A stretch of DNA of 64,000 nt from Arcanobacterium phocae (GTDB taxonomy: Bacteria > Actinomycetota > Actinomycetes > Actinomycetales > Actinomycetaceae), in NCBI RefSeq assembly GCF_900105865.1, contig NZ_LT629804.1:1178001-1242000 (forward strand), in the 5' to 3' direction. Made by a program: the position numbers and the translations under genes. Positions 33,860 to 42,622 of this stretch are shown piece after piece. Each line of letters starts with the position of its first letter. Positions within the stretch are counted from its first letter, which is position 1. The notes under the pieces are model-generated. The model was not told where the DNA came from and made no database searches. It saw only the letters and a list, made by a program, of their open reading frames with translations.

Positions 33860-34435
33860 CTATCGAGAAGTGTTAAGGATTTCGCGCCCACGTGCCACGA
33901 GAGGAGCGATGGCTGTTCGATCGGTATGGTCGTACCCCTCGGCGATATGATCGGCGACTGCAACCGCCCACTCGCCACGGCTACGATACTTTTGGATACG
34001 TTTAGCAAAGGTCTTTAGTAGCCCTTTTTCGATTGGGTTTAAGCCTTCGTATCGTACCCCACCTTCTAGATAGAAGTAGGCATAGTCGCCGCGGGCAAGC
34101 TCAACTCGGTTAAACGTCCGTGACGCAGATCGATAATCGCGATCTGGGTGTTGCGGTGTTCCACCATTTGCCCACACGATTGTTTTCTTCGATGTCGCTA
34201 TTCCAGCTTGTTTAATGAGTTTACGGAACTTACTGAATTTACGAATGACTCCCATCCGGACACCAGCTCCGTAAACAATAAGATCATAGCTAGCTAGTTT
34301 TATTTGGCCCTGCTTGATAAGCGGAATGAGTTCTTCGATTTGGTAAAGGTCTGCATCTAAATCCTCAGCAATCCACTGGGCGTAGGTGCGGGCGAATCCG
34401 GTAACAGTGGAGTAGATGACTATCGTTCGTTTCAT
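33860..34435 (-). CDS. Flavodoxin-domain protein
   Basis: 191-aa protein with a flavodoxin fold: the FMN phosphate loop is Tyr-Ser-Thr-Val-Thr-Gly-Phe-Ala at residues 8-15, and YDLIVYGAGVRMG follows near 50. Related to the flavodoxin_5/HemG-like group, which includes protoporphyrinogen oxidase; a redox role cannot be specified further. The ferrochelatase gene 4 kb away makes a heme link conceivable but weak. The ribosome site before ATG 34435 is poor. Single-gene unit ending near the lipoprotein terminator. Confidence 0.8.
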   Translation of the reverse strand: MKRTIVIYSTVTGFARTYAQWIAEDLDADLYQIEELIPLIKQGQIKLASYDLIVYGAGVRMGVIRKFSKFRKLIKQAGIATSKKTIVWANGGTPQHPDRDYRSASRTFNRVELARGDYAYFYLEGGVRYEGLNPIEKGLLKTFAKRIQKYRSRGEWAVAVADHIAEGYDHTDRTAIAPLVARGREILNTSR

Positions 34436-34548
34436 TTTTGCGACACTTTCACGTTTGGTGTTTGCTTTTTATGGCGATTAGCTTATGTTGACGTAGCTAA
34501 TCGTAGTTGAAACTTAGCGACAGTTGGAAGTTAGGAGGGGCTTGGTAG

Positions 34549-35601
34549 CTATCGCGTAAAATGCGCCGTGATAGTTCCGGCCTGCGGATCTAAGGTAACT
34601 TCACCCCCGTATGGCAGAACAGCTTGCGGGCGCGTATGCCCAAAAGGGGCACCAATAACTACGAGTAAATCCTCACGATATGCTCCCACATGTGACAGTA
34701 CATATTCCAGATAAGTTAAGCGTCGCGACTCTCGCACCTCATACGGTGCTGGAGCATCGCGGTCATCAACAACGGGCTGGGCAAACATTAATCCGGCAGC
34801 TGCACTTAAATATCCGCGTTCGCCAAAAGCCCGGATCCAGCGGCCAACATAATCTGGTGGCGGCATAATCTCCGATGTTTCTAGCAACAGGATTTTACCT
34901 TCTAGCTCATCCGCAGCAGGCAACCGTCCAGCCATAGCCAGTTGATCGAGTACCTCAAAGCAACCGCCCCACGTCGCCCCGCGGACTATTTGTTCACTGC
35001 CGATAAACTCCACTGGCATCGCGGGCTCGCGGATAACTCCATCGGTGAGTGCTCGCGGATCAGACCAGTCCACCCCATAATCTTCAGACTCGGTGACTGC
35101 CGGTAGAACGACGTCGTCGCCAAACAAGGCTCCACGCAACGTCATGAGGTGTATCGGATCGATGCCAGGCCCAGAGCCAAGATGTACTTGAGTGGCGCCG
35201 CCGTGGAAACTAGCCACCCCATTTCGCCATAGCCAATTCAAGATATTTGTATTATCGGAATAGCCGAAAAATGGTTTCGGATCGCGGCGAATAACCTCGG
35301 AGTTAAGAAGTGAGGTTAACTGAATCTGATCATCCCCGCCGACGGTCGTAAAAATCGCTCGAATATCTGGATCTGCAAAAGCGGTGTTAACGTCAGCTGC
35401 GCGCTCGGCAAGAGAAGCGCCCATAACGGTAGTAGTAGGAAAATCAACAGGAACTAGTTCGAGTTCAGTCTCTATCCGGCGCTTTGCTTGCTCGTGGATT
35501 TCGGGAAAATACGCGGGAGCTGCCCACGCGGGCGAAAGCAGCGCGACCTTATCGCCGGGATGAACAAGTGAAGGAACATGGAACGTTGATAGTTGAGTCA
35601 T
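34549..35601 (-). CDS. LD-carboxypeptidase/MccF-like peptidase (family S66)
   Basis: 350-aa serine peptidase homologue. Catalytic Ser115 sits in FFGYSDNT, the Glu in ILLLETSE near residue 240 and the His in APFGHTRP near 320. S66 enzymes either trim muropeptide tetrapeptides (LdcA) or inactivate microcin C-type peptide-nucleotides (MccF); length and the GYSDNTNILNWLWRNG segment are closer to the MccF-like branch by eye. TAGACT (35608-35613, minus strand) ends 6 nt before the ATG, suggesting a leaderless transcript. Monocistronic. Confidence 0.85.
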   Translation of the reverse strand: MTQLSTFHVPSLVHPGDKVALLSPAWAAPAYFPEIHEQAKRRIETELELVPVDFPTTTVMGASLAERAADVNTAFADPDIRAIFTTVGGDDQIQLTSLLNSEVIRRDPKPFFGYSDNTNILNWLWRNGVASFHGGATQVHLGSGPGIDPIHLMTLRGALFGDDVVLPAVTESEDYGVDWSDPRALTDGVIREPAMPVEFIGSEQIVRGATWGGCFEVLDQLAMAGRLPAADELEGKILLLETSEIMPPPDYVGRWIRAFGERGYLSAAAGLMFAQPVVDDRDAPAPYEVRESRRLTYLEYVLSHVGAYREDLLVVIGAPFGHTRPQAVLPYGGEVTLDPQAGTITAHFTR

Positions 35602-35607
35602 GTTTTT

Positions 35608-35613
35608 AGTCTA
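35608..35613 (-). promoter_or_regulatory. -10 hexamer, leaderless LD-carboxypeptidase
   Basis: TAGACT on the minus strand, 6 nt from ATG 35601. No Shine-Dalgarno sequence is present. Confidence 0.5.
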
Positions 35614-35640
35614 GCCCGTGAAGAAAGTGGCTTGTAAGAT

Positions 35641-36330
35641 ATGACTATGAATGATTTTTCTGCTCTGATCCAAGCTCGTCATACCGTCCGCGATTTCACT
35701 GATGCTCAGTTATCAGAGGAGACTGTGGCGCAGATCCTCGAAGATACGAGGTATGCGCCAAGCTGGTCAAACACTCGGGGGTATCGTATCGCGCTGGCAA
35801 CCGGCGAGACGCGAGAAAAACTAGTTGCGGCTTATCTGCGCGAGTTTGATGCAATGGCTGTAGCGCAGAAGTCAAAAACTGCTCCCGATTGCGATGGGGA
35901 TTACGATATCTTTGCCCGTTATCCAGATGAACTGCGTGCTCGCCAAGTTGAGGTAGGAATAGGGCTCTATCAGCATTTGGGGATTACTCGTGAGGATCGA
36001 GCTGGGCGAAACGCTCAGATGCGGAGAAACTTCGAAGCTTTCGGTGCGCCGGTGGTCGGGCTGGTGTTCATTCACCGTGATTTCTTGCCCTATTCGGCAC
36101 TTGATGCCGGGCTCATGTTGCAAACGTTGTTTTTATCTGCCAGTGCCCATGGAATCGATTCGTGTCCGCTGGGAGTTCTAGCCGGGTGGCGCCGGCCAGC
36201 GAACGAGGTTTTCAACGTGCCAGCTGATTACGCGTTGGTGACCGGTTTCGCCCTAGGATATGGGACGGATGCGCCGATTAATGGTTTCCGTGCGGCGCAC
36301 CCATCCGTGACTCTTATCGAGCCTAAGTAA
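35641..36330 (+). CDS. Nitroreductase-family flavoprotein
   Basis: 229-aa FMN-dependent NAD(P)H oxidoreductase. Family signs are RHTVRDFTD near residue 12 (FMN phosphate contact), YAPSWSNTRGYRI near 37, and the C-terminal GFALGYGTD. Substrate unknown (quinones, nitro compounds or enones are typical). ATG 35641 and ATG 35647 are both possible; TAAGAT ends 6 nt before 35647, so a leaderless start at the second is likely. It meets the queuosine transporter gene tail to tail with one base between. Confidence 0.85.
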   Translation: MTMNDFSALIQARHTVRDFTDAQLSEETVAQILEDTRYAPSWSNTRGYRIALATGETREKLVAAYLREFDAMAVAQKSKTAPDCDGDYDIFARYPDELRARQVEVGIGLYQHLGITREDRAGRNAQMRRNFEAFGAPVVGLVFIHRDFLPYSALDAGLMLQTLFLSASAHGIDSCPLGVLAGWRRPANEVFNVPADYALVTGFALGYGTDAPINGFRAAHPSVTLIEPK

Positions 36331-36331
36331 A

Positions 36332-37003
36332 TTACTTCTGAATACCGTATTCCGGTTCTGCTCGCTTAACCAGACGCATCACAGCCATTGTGATGGGGGA
36401 GAAGATGAGCTCAACGGCAGTCTTGTAGGTGAAGCCGACGAAGAGGTAGTTCAGGAACGTTGAAACGTCTGGAATTTCTAAGACTTGCGCGGCGATAGAG
36501 CAGAAGACGAGTGTATCGACGAATTCGCCGACGACGGTCGAAGCAGCCATTCGGCCAAACAGTAGCTTTTCGCCGGAGCGTTTCTTCATCTGAACCATTG
36601 TGAATGCGTTGGAAAGCTGACCGGCGAGGAAGCCAAGAAGAGAAGCAACAACGATTTGCCACACCGGTCCAAGGGTGCGAACCAATGCTTCTTGGCCGTC
36701 GTAGAAGTCAGCTCCTGGTAGCGCAATCATGATCCAGTAGCACAGAGCAGCAAAGATGGAGAGCGAGAAGGTAATGATGACGGCGCGTCGGGATGCTTTC
36801 CAGCCATAAACTTCGGAAACGACGTCGCCAATGATGTAGGCAAATGGGAACAGGAAGAATCCGCCGTCGGTAAGAATAGGGCCAAAGATAACCGGCTTAG
36901 AAGCTCCAATGTTAGACAGTATGAGAACAACAGCCATGATGGCAACAAAGATTGGGTAGAGTCCGGTTCCAGTTGGAGCGAATTTTGCTTTCTGGGCAGT
37001 CAT
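36332..37003 (-). CDS. Queuosine precursor transporter (YhhQ/DUF165)
   Basis: 223-aa membrane protein with six or so helices. The family pattern is ASKP near residue 35, FLFPFAYIIGDVVSEVYG (about 51-68), and a later GEFVDTLVF. YhhQ imports preQ0/preQ1 or related bases for tRNA queuosine modification. No queuosine synthesis genes are in the window, which suits a salvage organism. AGGA is 6 nt before the ATG. The 160-bp leader contains a GTAC-flanked hairpin (37067-37105) that might be regulatory. Confidence 0.88.
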   Translation of the reverse strand: MTAQKAKFAPTGTGLYPIFVAIMAVVLILSNIGASKPVIFGPILTDGGFFLFPFAYIIGDVVSEVYGWKASRRAVIITFSLSIFAALCYWIMIALPGADFYDGQEALVRTLGPVWQIVVASLLGFLAGQLSNAFTMVQMKKRSGEKLLFGRMAASTVVGEFVDTLVFCSIAAQVLEIPDVSTFLNYLFVGFTYKTAVELIFSPITMAVMRLVKRAEPEYGIQK

Positions 37004-37066
37004 GAATATTCCTATACGCTAAAAATGATACGGAAAATGAAGTACATCGACGCTCTCACTACCTCT

Positions 37067-37105
37067 ACGGCGCGTACTCGCTTGCTGCCCCAAGCGGTGT
37101 ACCGT
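37067..37105 (-). promoter_or_regulatory. Structured leader upstream of the queuosine transporter
   Basis: A 6-bp stem CGCTTG/CAAGCG (37079-37084/37091-37096) with a 6-nt loop is extended by GTAC/GTAC pairs (37074-37077/37099-37102) and ACG/CGT, with small bulges. It does not fit the preQ1-I consensus. Confidence 0.3.
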
Positions 37106-37165
37106 GAAGTATTTTGCCAGAACCGTGCTGAGTGTGCACCAATTTGTTGTGCTATGTGCTGAAAA

Positions 37166-37543
37166 TTATGCTTCAGTGCCGCTTAATCGGGCTAATTCAG
37201 CGATGGCGTCATTCTCGGTAAAGCCAAAGGCATGCAGTTCAACTAGGTAGCGTTGGGTTAGACGGGTGAGGTGATGGGCGAGCTCGTCGTCGTTACTTTT
37301 CCTTCCATTAACGACGGTTCCTTTACTTCGTGCGGTGGTGATATATCCTGCGTCAGATAGGGAAGTGTAGGTACGCATAACAGTGCCCGGGGCAATCCCG
37401 AGATCGCGGGCGAGCGCGCGTACAGTAGGTAATTGGCTACCCGGGGAGAGTTTTCCAGAGAGTATCGCGCCGGTAATTTGGTTCGTTAGTTGCTCGTGCG
37501 CCGGGATAGAGAGTGTTGGGTCAATGGTTAGCTCTACGCTCAT
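37166..37543 (-). CDS. GntR-family regulator, YtrA subfamily (second copy)
   Basis: 125-aa GntR winged-helix protein (LPTVRALARDLGIAPGTVMR recognition region, residues about 39-58) with a short helical C-terminus, as in YtrA. The ATG overlaps the stop of the upstream membrane protein gene, so the two are coupled. It probably binds the inverted repeats at 38477-38523 before that gene. The architecture is like the regulator at 14151 but here it pairs with a membrane protein and no ATPase. Confidence 0.86.
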   Translation of the reverse strand: MSVELTIDPTLSIPAHEQLTNQITGAILSGKLSPGSQLPTVRALARDLGIAPGTVMRTYTSLSDAGYITTARSKGTVVNGRKSNDDELAHHLTRLTQRYLVELHAFGFTENDAIAELARLSGTEA

Positions 37544-38451
37544 CGATCAACGCCGATCCCCGGATTGAACTGACGTGCCAAGGCAATAACAAAAATAACG
37601 ATATTAGCGATTGTTGCGACGCTGTGAATAGCAGCCAAAATAATCAATAGTGCTGAACTGGGTAGCGCACTGGTGTTTATAAAGACAGTAGGGCGCAGGA
37701 ATAATGCGGCAAACATATAATGAGCTCCACGTACTGATAAACCAAGCGCCGAGGCTGACGCAGCTGCGGTTAATCCGAAAATGAGTTCATTAATTGAACG
37801 ACGGCGGACAATGTTATCGAGGCTAACCAGCTCGGCATCCGATGAATTGCGTGGACGTAAAATAACAACCCACATAATAGCTGCGGTGAGTAAAGTCGCT
37901 AATAACAATGCGACGACGACGCCGAGAGCGGGCGCTACCGGCGCGTAGTACACGGTTCCTTGATTATCGGGCACTACTGGAACAAAAGGGTAAAGTACAG
38001 TGAGCATAAGTAATATGAGTGGAGCGCTCACGAGCAGTATTTTAGGAAGATGGCCCGTGTATTGGGTAAGAGTACGGCGCTCGAGACCGCTATGTCCAGG
38101 TACGTGAGCGGCTCTGAAAGTAAATCCGTGGATGATGAGCGTGAGTATGGAAATACAAGCGTAGACAATGAACGGCGCTGCATAGTACAGATATGCATTT
38201 CTCATGTTGAGTAGCAGTATGAGGGTTGCTGGAATGCCCACGACTAGACCTGCGATGCGTCCGATAGTAAGTCCGCGGATTGTTACCTGTAGCTTGGGGG
38301 CATAGGGAAGACGGTTGAGAAAAAGCTTGCGATGTGGAGTATGAATGTACCATGCTCCAAGGGTGATGAGCGGAATAGCTATCAGGCAGACTTGCACAAT
38401 TGCGCCTAACAGCAGCAGAGATACGGCCGATCCAGTGTGTGGAACATTCAT
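37540..38451 (-). CDS. Membrane protein coupled to a GntR regulator
   Basis: 303-aa protein with about eight hydrophobic segments in pairs separated by basic loops; no motif that I recognise. It is translated ahead of a YtrA-type GntR repressor with an ATGA overlap, and the promoter region carries dyads expected for such repressors. Comparable two-gene units (GntR plus DUF1648- or ABC-2-like membrane proteins) are induced by cell-envelope antibiotics in other Gram-positives, which is only a suggestion here. AAGGA is about 12 nt before the ATG. Confidence 0.7.
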   Translation of the reverse strand: MNVPHTGSAVSLLLLGAIVQVCLIAIPLITLGAWYIHTPHRKLFLNRLPYAPKLQVTIRGLTIGRIAGLVVGIPATLILLLNMRNAYLYYAAPFIVYACISILTLIIHGFTFRAAHVPGHSGLERRTLTQYTGHLPKILLVSAPLILLMLTVLYPFVPVVPDNQGTVYYAPVAPALGVVVALLLATLLTAAIMWVVILRPRNSSDAELVSLDNIVRRRSINELIFGLTAAASASALGLSVRGAHYMFAALFLRPTVFINTSALPSSALLIILAAIHSVATIANIVIFVIALARQFNPGIGVDR

Positions 38452-38476
38452 AGTGGCAGCACTTCCTTGTTATATG

Positions 38477-38523
38477 TGATTGATACAAGAATTGTATGTT
38501 CATCACTCATCTTGTGTCAATCA
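38477..38523 (-). promoter_or_regulatory. GntR operator candidates
   Basis: TGATTGATACAAG (38477-38489) and CTTGTGTCAATCA (38511-38523) match as an inverted repeat at 12 of 13 positions. A nested perfect dyad ATACAA-GAA-TTGTAT covers 38483-38497. They lie 25-70 nt before the membrane protein/GntR unit. Confidence 0.55.
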
Positions 38524-38650
38524 TTTGCCACAAGGTGGGTAGCGTAAAATTTATGCGACATGTAGATGGTTGCGTGTATTCTCACGTCTTGAAAAGATAG
38601 CTGTGTCAATAAACGTGCGCGTAAGAGATAGAGACGCTATTGTTAGTTTT

Positions 38651-39607
38651 ATGAATCGTGGATGTCTCATCGTCACTCTTGGAACGCCGGCTTCGCCGAA
38701 TCCAGAAGATATTAAAGAGTTTTTACGCCGATTCTTATCTGATCCATCAGTAGTTGATATGCCACGATGGCTGTGGAAGCCAATCTTGAACAATATTGTG
38801 TTGCGGGTACGTCCGAGGAAAATCGAGCCAGTTTACCGCAGTGTATGGATGCCACAGGGCTCACCCCTCATTGTACATACTCAAGCCCAGGCTCGTCATA
38901 CTGTGCAACAGCTACCACACATCAAAGTGGGGTATGCGACCACTTATATGACACCAGATATTGAAACCGCAATTCGGACGCTCGCAGTTGATGAACTCGT
39001 CGTTATACCCCTATACCCGCAATATGCTCCGTCAACAGTTGCCGAAATATGGCGCCAACTTGACCGCATCGAACATCAAGACTGGGCGCCTCGTATTCTT
39101 CGGGCTGATCCGTGGAATCTCAATACTGAATATATTCGCTGGTACGCACACCAAATCCAGCATCATATCCAGCACTCGCATCAGTCGTTCGATAAGATTA
39201 TCTTTTCCTATCACGGCGTACCACAACGCGTTGTTCACGAGCCAGATCAATACCGCCAGCAGTGCGAACAAACCACCGCAGCGATCATGAATCACATAGC
39301 CGGGGTGGATTGGGAAATAACCTATCAGTCGAAATTCGGTCCAGGCGCCTGGCTACAACCAGCAACTATTGATCGTATGGCACAGTTGCCGAGTGAAGGG
39401 ATACATCGCATTCTTGTTGTTACTCCTGGATTTTTTGCTTCCTGTATTGAAACTTTGGACGAAATTGACGTGCTTAATCGGCAAACCTATATCGATGCTG
39501 GCGGCACGGAATTCACTCTGATCCCGCCGCCAAATTCTGATAAGGCTGGCGGAAAAATATTAGCTAGCGTCTACCACGCTACGGTCGAGCAAAATCTCCT
39601 ACACTGA
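38651..39607 (+). CDS. hemH: Ferrochelatase, resembling the proteobacterial type
   Basis: 318-aa enzyme inserting iron into a porphyrin. Landmarks: LGTPASPNPEDIKEFLRRFLSD near the N-terminus in two blocks, VWMPQGSPLIV, IPLYPQYAPSTV, SYHGVPQR with the catalytic His, and PGFFASCIETLDEID with the catalytic Glu. By eye these follow the E. coli HemH pattern (FLSDRRVVD, PGFAADCLETLEEI), not the coproporphyrin ferrochelatases usual in actinobacteria, suggesting transfer. The start at 38651 leaves 7 nt to TATTGT, a leaderless arrangement; upstream in-frame codons are not family-like. It ends just before the kinase gene. Confidence 0.9.
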   Translation: MNRGCLIVTLGTPASPNPEDIKEFLRRFLSDPSVVDMPRWLWKPILNNIVLRVRPRKIEPVYRSVWMPQGSPLIVHTQAQARHTVQQLPHIKVGYATTYMTPDIETAIRTLAVDELVVIPLYPQYAPSTVAEIWRQLDRIEHQDWAPRILRADPWNLNTEYIRWYAHQIQHHIQHSHQSFDKIIFSYHGVPQRVVHEPDQYRQQCEQTTAAIMNHIAGVDWEITYQSKFGPGAWLQPATIDRMAQLPSEGIHRILVVTPGFFASCIETLDEIDVLNRQTYIDAGGTEFTLIPPPNSDKAGGKILASVYHATVEQNLLH

Positions 39608-39612
39608 AACCT

Positions 39613-40416
39613 ATGAACATCCCGCGGCTGACGATCGTCCTTGCACTCGCATTGCTTCTTGCACTCGCGACCATAACGTTATTAGCTATCAGCTGGCGCC
39701 GATGCAAACAGGTAAATGCTCAGCTCCGCGCTGATATCGCTTCGCGCAAAGAACGTCCCGCAATTATTTCTCATGAAATTCGCACGCCGCTGGCACTGAT
39801 TAACGGAGCGGCAGAGCTGCTAGCTGAAGGCCTAGCTGGCCCATTGACTGATCAGCAGCGAACGTTCGTCACCACAATTACCGAAAATACAACCCAAGTT
39901 ATCAACATTTCGGAAAACTTCCTCATCGATGCTCGGCTCAACTCTGCACTGCCACTAGAACGCGAAAACGTAGACGTGCGCGCAATAGTCGCACAGACAG
40001 CGCGTCACATGCGGCGAATCACCAACGTTCCGATCCATGTGGATGCCGCTGGCGGGCTTCTTCCGATATGGGCAGATCCCGGGCTCATTCGGCAACTCGT
40101 GTGGAATCTAGTCAATAATGCCACCCGTCATGCCGGGCCGAATGCTACCGTTACCGTTCGGGTCCGAAACGCCGAGGGCGGCGGAGCGTTACTGATTGTT
40201 TCTGACGACGGCGAGGGAATCTCAGTGGAAGATCAAGAACATATGTTTGACGCTTTCCGCACCGGGTCTTCTCGCCGTCCTGGTACTGGAATCGGTATGA
40301 TGGTAGCTCAACATATCGTTCAGGCTCATGGTGGAACGATCTTAGTGGATTCGCTATCGATGCATGGCACTGCTATACATGTCATACTGCCATCGGGGTT
40401 TAAGGAGGAACAATGA
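39613..40416 (+). CDS. Histidine kinase without a sensor domain
   Basis: 267-aa kinase. One N-terminal hydrophobic helix (about residues 5-26), a short link, then HisKA with the phospho-acceptor His in IISHEIRTPLALI, the N box LVWNLVNNATRHAG, G1 DDGEGIS and G2 GTGIGMM. There is no periplasmic loop or PAS/HAMP, so sensing must come from the membrane helix or a partner, such as the binding domain of the nearby ABC fusion. TACACT (39600-39605) ends 7 nt before the ATG (leaderless). The response regulator start overlaps its stop. Confidence 0.87.
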   Translation: MNIPRLTIVLALALLLALATITLLAISWRRCKQVNAQLRADIASRKERPAIISHEIRTPLALINGAAELLAEGLAGPLTDQQRTFVTTITENTTQVINISENFLIDARLNSALPLERENVDVRAIVAQTARHMRRITNVPIHVDAAGGLLPIWADPGLIRQLVWNLVNNATRHAGPNATVTVRVRNAEGGGALLIVSDDGEGISVEDQEHMFDAFRTGSSRRPGTGIGMMVAQHIVQAHGGTILVDSLSMHGTAIHVILPSGFKEEQ

Positions 40417-41097
40417 AACCATGTGCGCTCGTCGTCGACGATGAAACGCAAATGGTTTCAATCGTAACGTTTGCGCTAGAAACGCAGGATTTTGTTTGTG
40501 ACAGCGCGACGACGCCGGTTGTGGCTTGGGAGCTATTGCAACACAATCACTATGATCTAGTCGTACTTGATGTACTGATGCCTCGAGGATCCGGAATCGA
40601 TATTACCCGGCGAATGCGCGCCGCTGGAATGATGACTCCGATCATTTTACTGACTGCACTCGGACAAGAATCTGACCGTATTGCCGGCTTAGAAGCAGGT
40701 GCAGACGACTACGTCACGAAACCTTTCAGCCCTCGCGAACTGGCTTTGCGTGCGCAAGCCATCGTCCGCCGGCTGGCACAACATAGTGACAAAGATGAAC
40801 AACTATATGGGCCAGTTCGTGTTGACAATCGCACGAATCGTGCGTGGTTTAACGGTATTTTGGTAACGGAGAGTCAAGCTGAAGTTGCGCTTTTAGGGGC
40901 GTTGGCGAAACATGCGAACGACGTCGTTACCACCCGGGATTTAGTCACAGCAGCGTGGGGTCCGAACACTGGGGCAGGGGGGCCGGGAAATGGTGAAAAC
41001 AACTATTTACCGGCTTCGTAAACACCTCGAGGCAGTGGGGATCGATCCCGGCTGCATCCGTAGTCATCGTGGGCTAGGATATTCGCTCACAATCTGA
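40413..41097 (+). pseudogene. OmpR-type response regulator with frameshift at a G6 run
   Basis: Receiver domain intact: acidic pair Asp9/Asp10, phospho-acceptor Asp53 (VLDVLMP), Lys103 (YVTKPFSP). The winged helix starts normally (VTTRDLVTAAWG) but the frame shifts at a run of six G (40977-40982), giving an unrelated tail and stop at 41021. Dropping one G restores GREMVKTTIYRLRKHLEA and RSHRGLGYSLTI, an ordinary OmpR C-terminus, for 227 aa ending at 41097. It may be a recent mutation, a sequencing error, or phase variation. Without repair it cannot bind DNA normally. Confidence 0.8.
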
Positions 41098-41099
41098 TT

Positions 41100-41152
41100 G
41101 GTAACAGCGTGTTACCAAGTGTGACCCTAGTGACCATCGGTGTTACTTCGTT
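41100..41152 (+). promoter_or_regulatory. Repeats upstream of the GlpT-family gene
   Basis: GGTAACA-GCG-TGTTACC (41100-41116) is a perfect dyad; GTGACC occurs twice shortly after (41121-41135), then GGTGTTAC. They may be binding sites for the neighbouring response regulator; this is a guess from position. Confidence 0.35.
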
Positions 41153-41205
41153 GTCTCTACGATGGGCTTATCAGAGTCATCAATGAAGATCCTCGGAGGT
41201 CAACC

Positions 41206-42606
41206 ATGTCCATGCAATCGGGACCGCTTAGCTTTTTAGCAGCGCCACCTAAAGCAAAACCTCTCCCACCGGAAAAAATTAAATCTGTTTATACCCGGAT
41301 GCGGCTACAAGTATTCATGGGTATTTTCCTGGGTTACGCCGGTTTTTACCTTATCCGAAACAACGTCTCACTAGTAGCTGCGATTCTGCAAGAAAACGAT
41401 CTGATGAACACCGTTGGCATCGGAATTGTTTCTAACGCAGTGCTCTTCTCCTATGGACTATCGAAATTCTTTATGGCGATGCTATCGGACCGGTCGAACG
41501 CGAAATACTTCCTTCCACTCGGTCTAGCATTGTCCGCAGTCATGAATCTCTTGATTGCTTTCGTACCAGTTCTATCCGCTTCAGTCACCCTGTTTGCGAC
41601 AGTTATGTTTATTAACGGCTGGTTCCAAGGTATGGGCTGGCCTCCATCAGGTCGCGTTCTCGTGCACTGGTTCTCCACCAAAGAGCGTGGCTGGAAGACC
41701 TCGATCTGGAACTGTGCGCACAACGTCGGTGGCGCTGGCGTAGGTCTCATCGCAGCGTGGGCACTTGGGCACTTCGCATCGTCCAAGGCTGACTGGACAC
41801 CTGCATTCTGGGCACCAGCAATTGTTGCTCTAGTCATTGCAGCAATCGCGTTCGTACTGATTTATGACCGTCCAGAAGCAGTTGGCTTGCCAACTATTGA
41901 AGAATACCGCGACGATCCGGCCAAGGTTGAAATCGTTGACACCGAAGGTCTGACCTGGAAAGACATGCTCTTCAAGCATGTTCTCACCAACCGTGTTATT
42001 GTTCTGCTTGCGATTACAAACGTGTTTGTCTACACCCTGCGTTATGGCGTATTGAACTGGATTCCAGTTTACTTAACCCAAGAAATTCACGGCGTTAATA
42101 TCAAAGAAGGCATCATTGGATTTGCTATCTACGAAGGCGCCGGCATCATTGGAACTGTTTTGTGCGGTTGGGTTTCGGACAAGGTGTTTAAGGGCTGGCG
42201 CGCCGGAGCAGGCTTATTGTTCTTAGGCGGCGTTGGCATTGCTATTGCTCTTTACTGGTTGATTCCAAACACTGCTCCGCTATGGATCTTCTACATCCTT
42301 ATTGGTGTTATCGGTGGCTTGATCTATGGACCGGTTATGCTTATTGGTCTGCAAGCAATTGACCTCTCGCCACGTAATGTTGCTGGAACTGCCGCCGGAT
42401 TTACTGGGCTTTTTGGTTACCTCCTCGGTGCAACACTTGCCTCGTCTGGTGTTGGTATCCTCATCCACTACTTCGGTTGGGATGTCACCTTCGCGGTACT
42501 CCTCGGTGTGGTCGTTTTGTCCTTGATTCTCATGTGGATCGTCGGTAAAGACGAGCGTCGTTTGATGGCAGAACATCAAGCTCGTGAAGACGCACGAAAT
42601 AACTGA
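41206..42606 (+). CDS. GlpT/UhpT-family organophosphate:phosphate antiporter
   Basis: 466-aa major facilitator (12 helices) exchanging phosphate for a phosphorylated organic compound. NGWFQGMGWPPSGRVLVHWF and IWNCAHNVGG near the middle of the first half are typical of GlpT; closest by eye to the glycerol-3-phosphate member, but sugar phosphates are possible. GGAGG is 6 nt before ATG 41206. Located between a two-component system and a binding-protein/permease fusion, which suggests inducible uptake of a phosphorylated carbon source. Terminator at 42623-42665. Confidence 0.88.
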   Translation: MSMQSGPLSFLAAPPKAKPLPPEKIKSVYTRMRLQVFMGIFLGYAGFYLIRNNVSLVAAILQENDLMNTVGIGIVSNAVLFSYGLSKFFMAMLSDRSNAKYFLPLGLALSAVMNLLIAFVPVLSASVTLFATVMFINGWFQGMGWPPSGRVLVHWFSTKERGWKTSIWNCAHNVGGAGVGLIAAWALGHFASSKADWTPAFWAPAIVALVIAAIAFVLIYDRPEAVGLPTIEEYRDDPAKVEIVDTEGLTWKDMLFKHVLTNRVIVLLAITNVFVYTLRYGVLNWIPVYLTQEIHGVNIKEGIIGFAIYEGAGIIGTVLCGWVSDKVFKGWRAGAGLLFLGGVGIAIALYWLIPNTAPLWIFYILIGVIGGLIYGPVMLIGLQAIDLSPRNVAGTAAGFTGLFGYLLGATLASSGVGILIHYFGWDVTFAVLLGVVVLSLILMWIVGKDERRLMAEHQAREDARNN

Positions 42607-42622
42607 TCACTTTTCTCTCAGT

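Noticed and set aside
37067..37105. preQ1-I riboswitch
   Set aside because: The hairpin does not contain the conserved preQ1-I loop and tail sequence; kept only as an unassigned structure.
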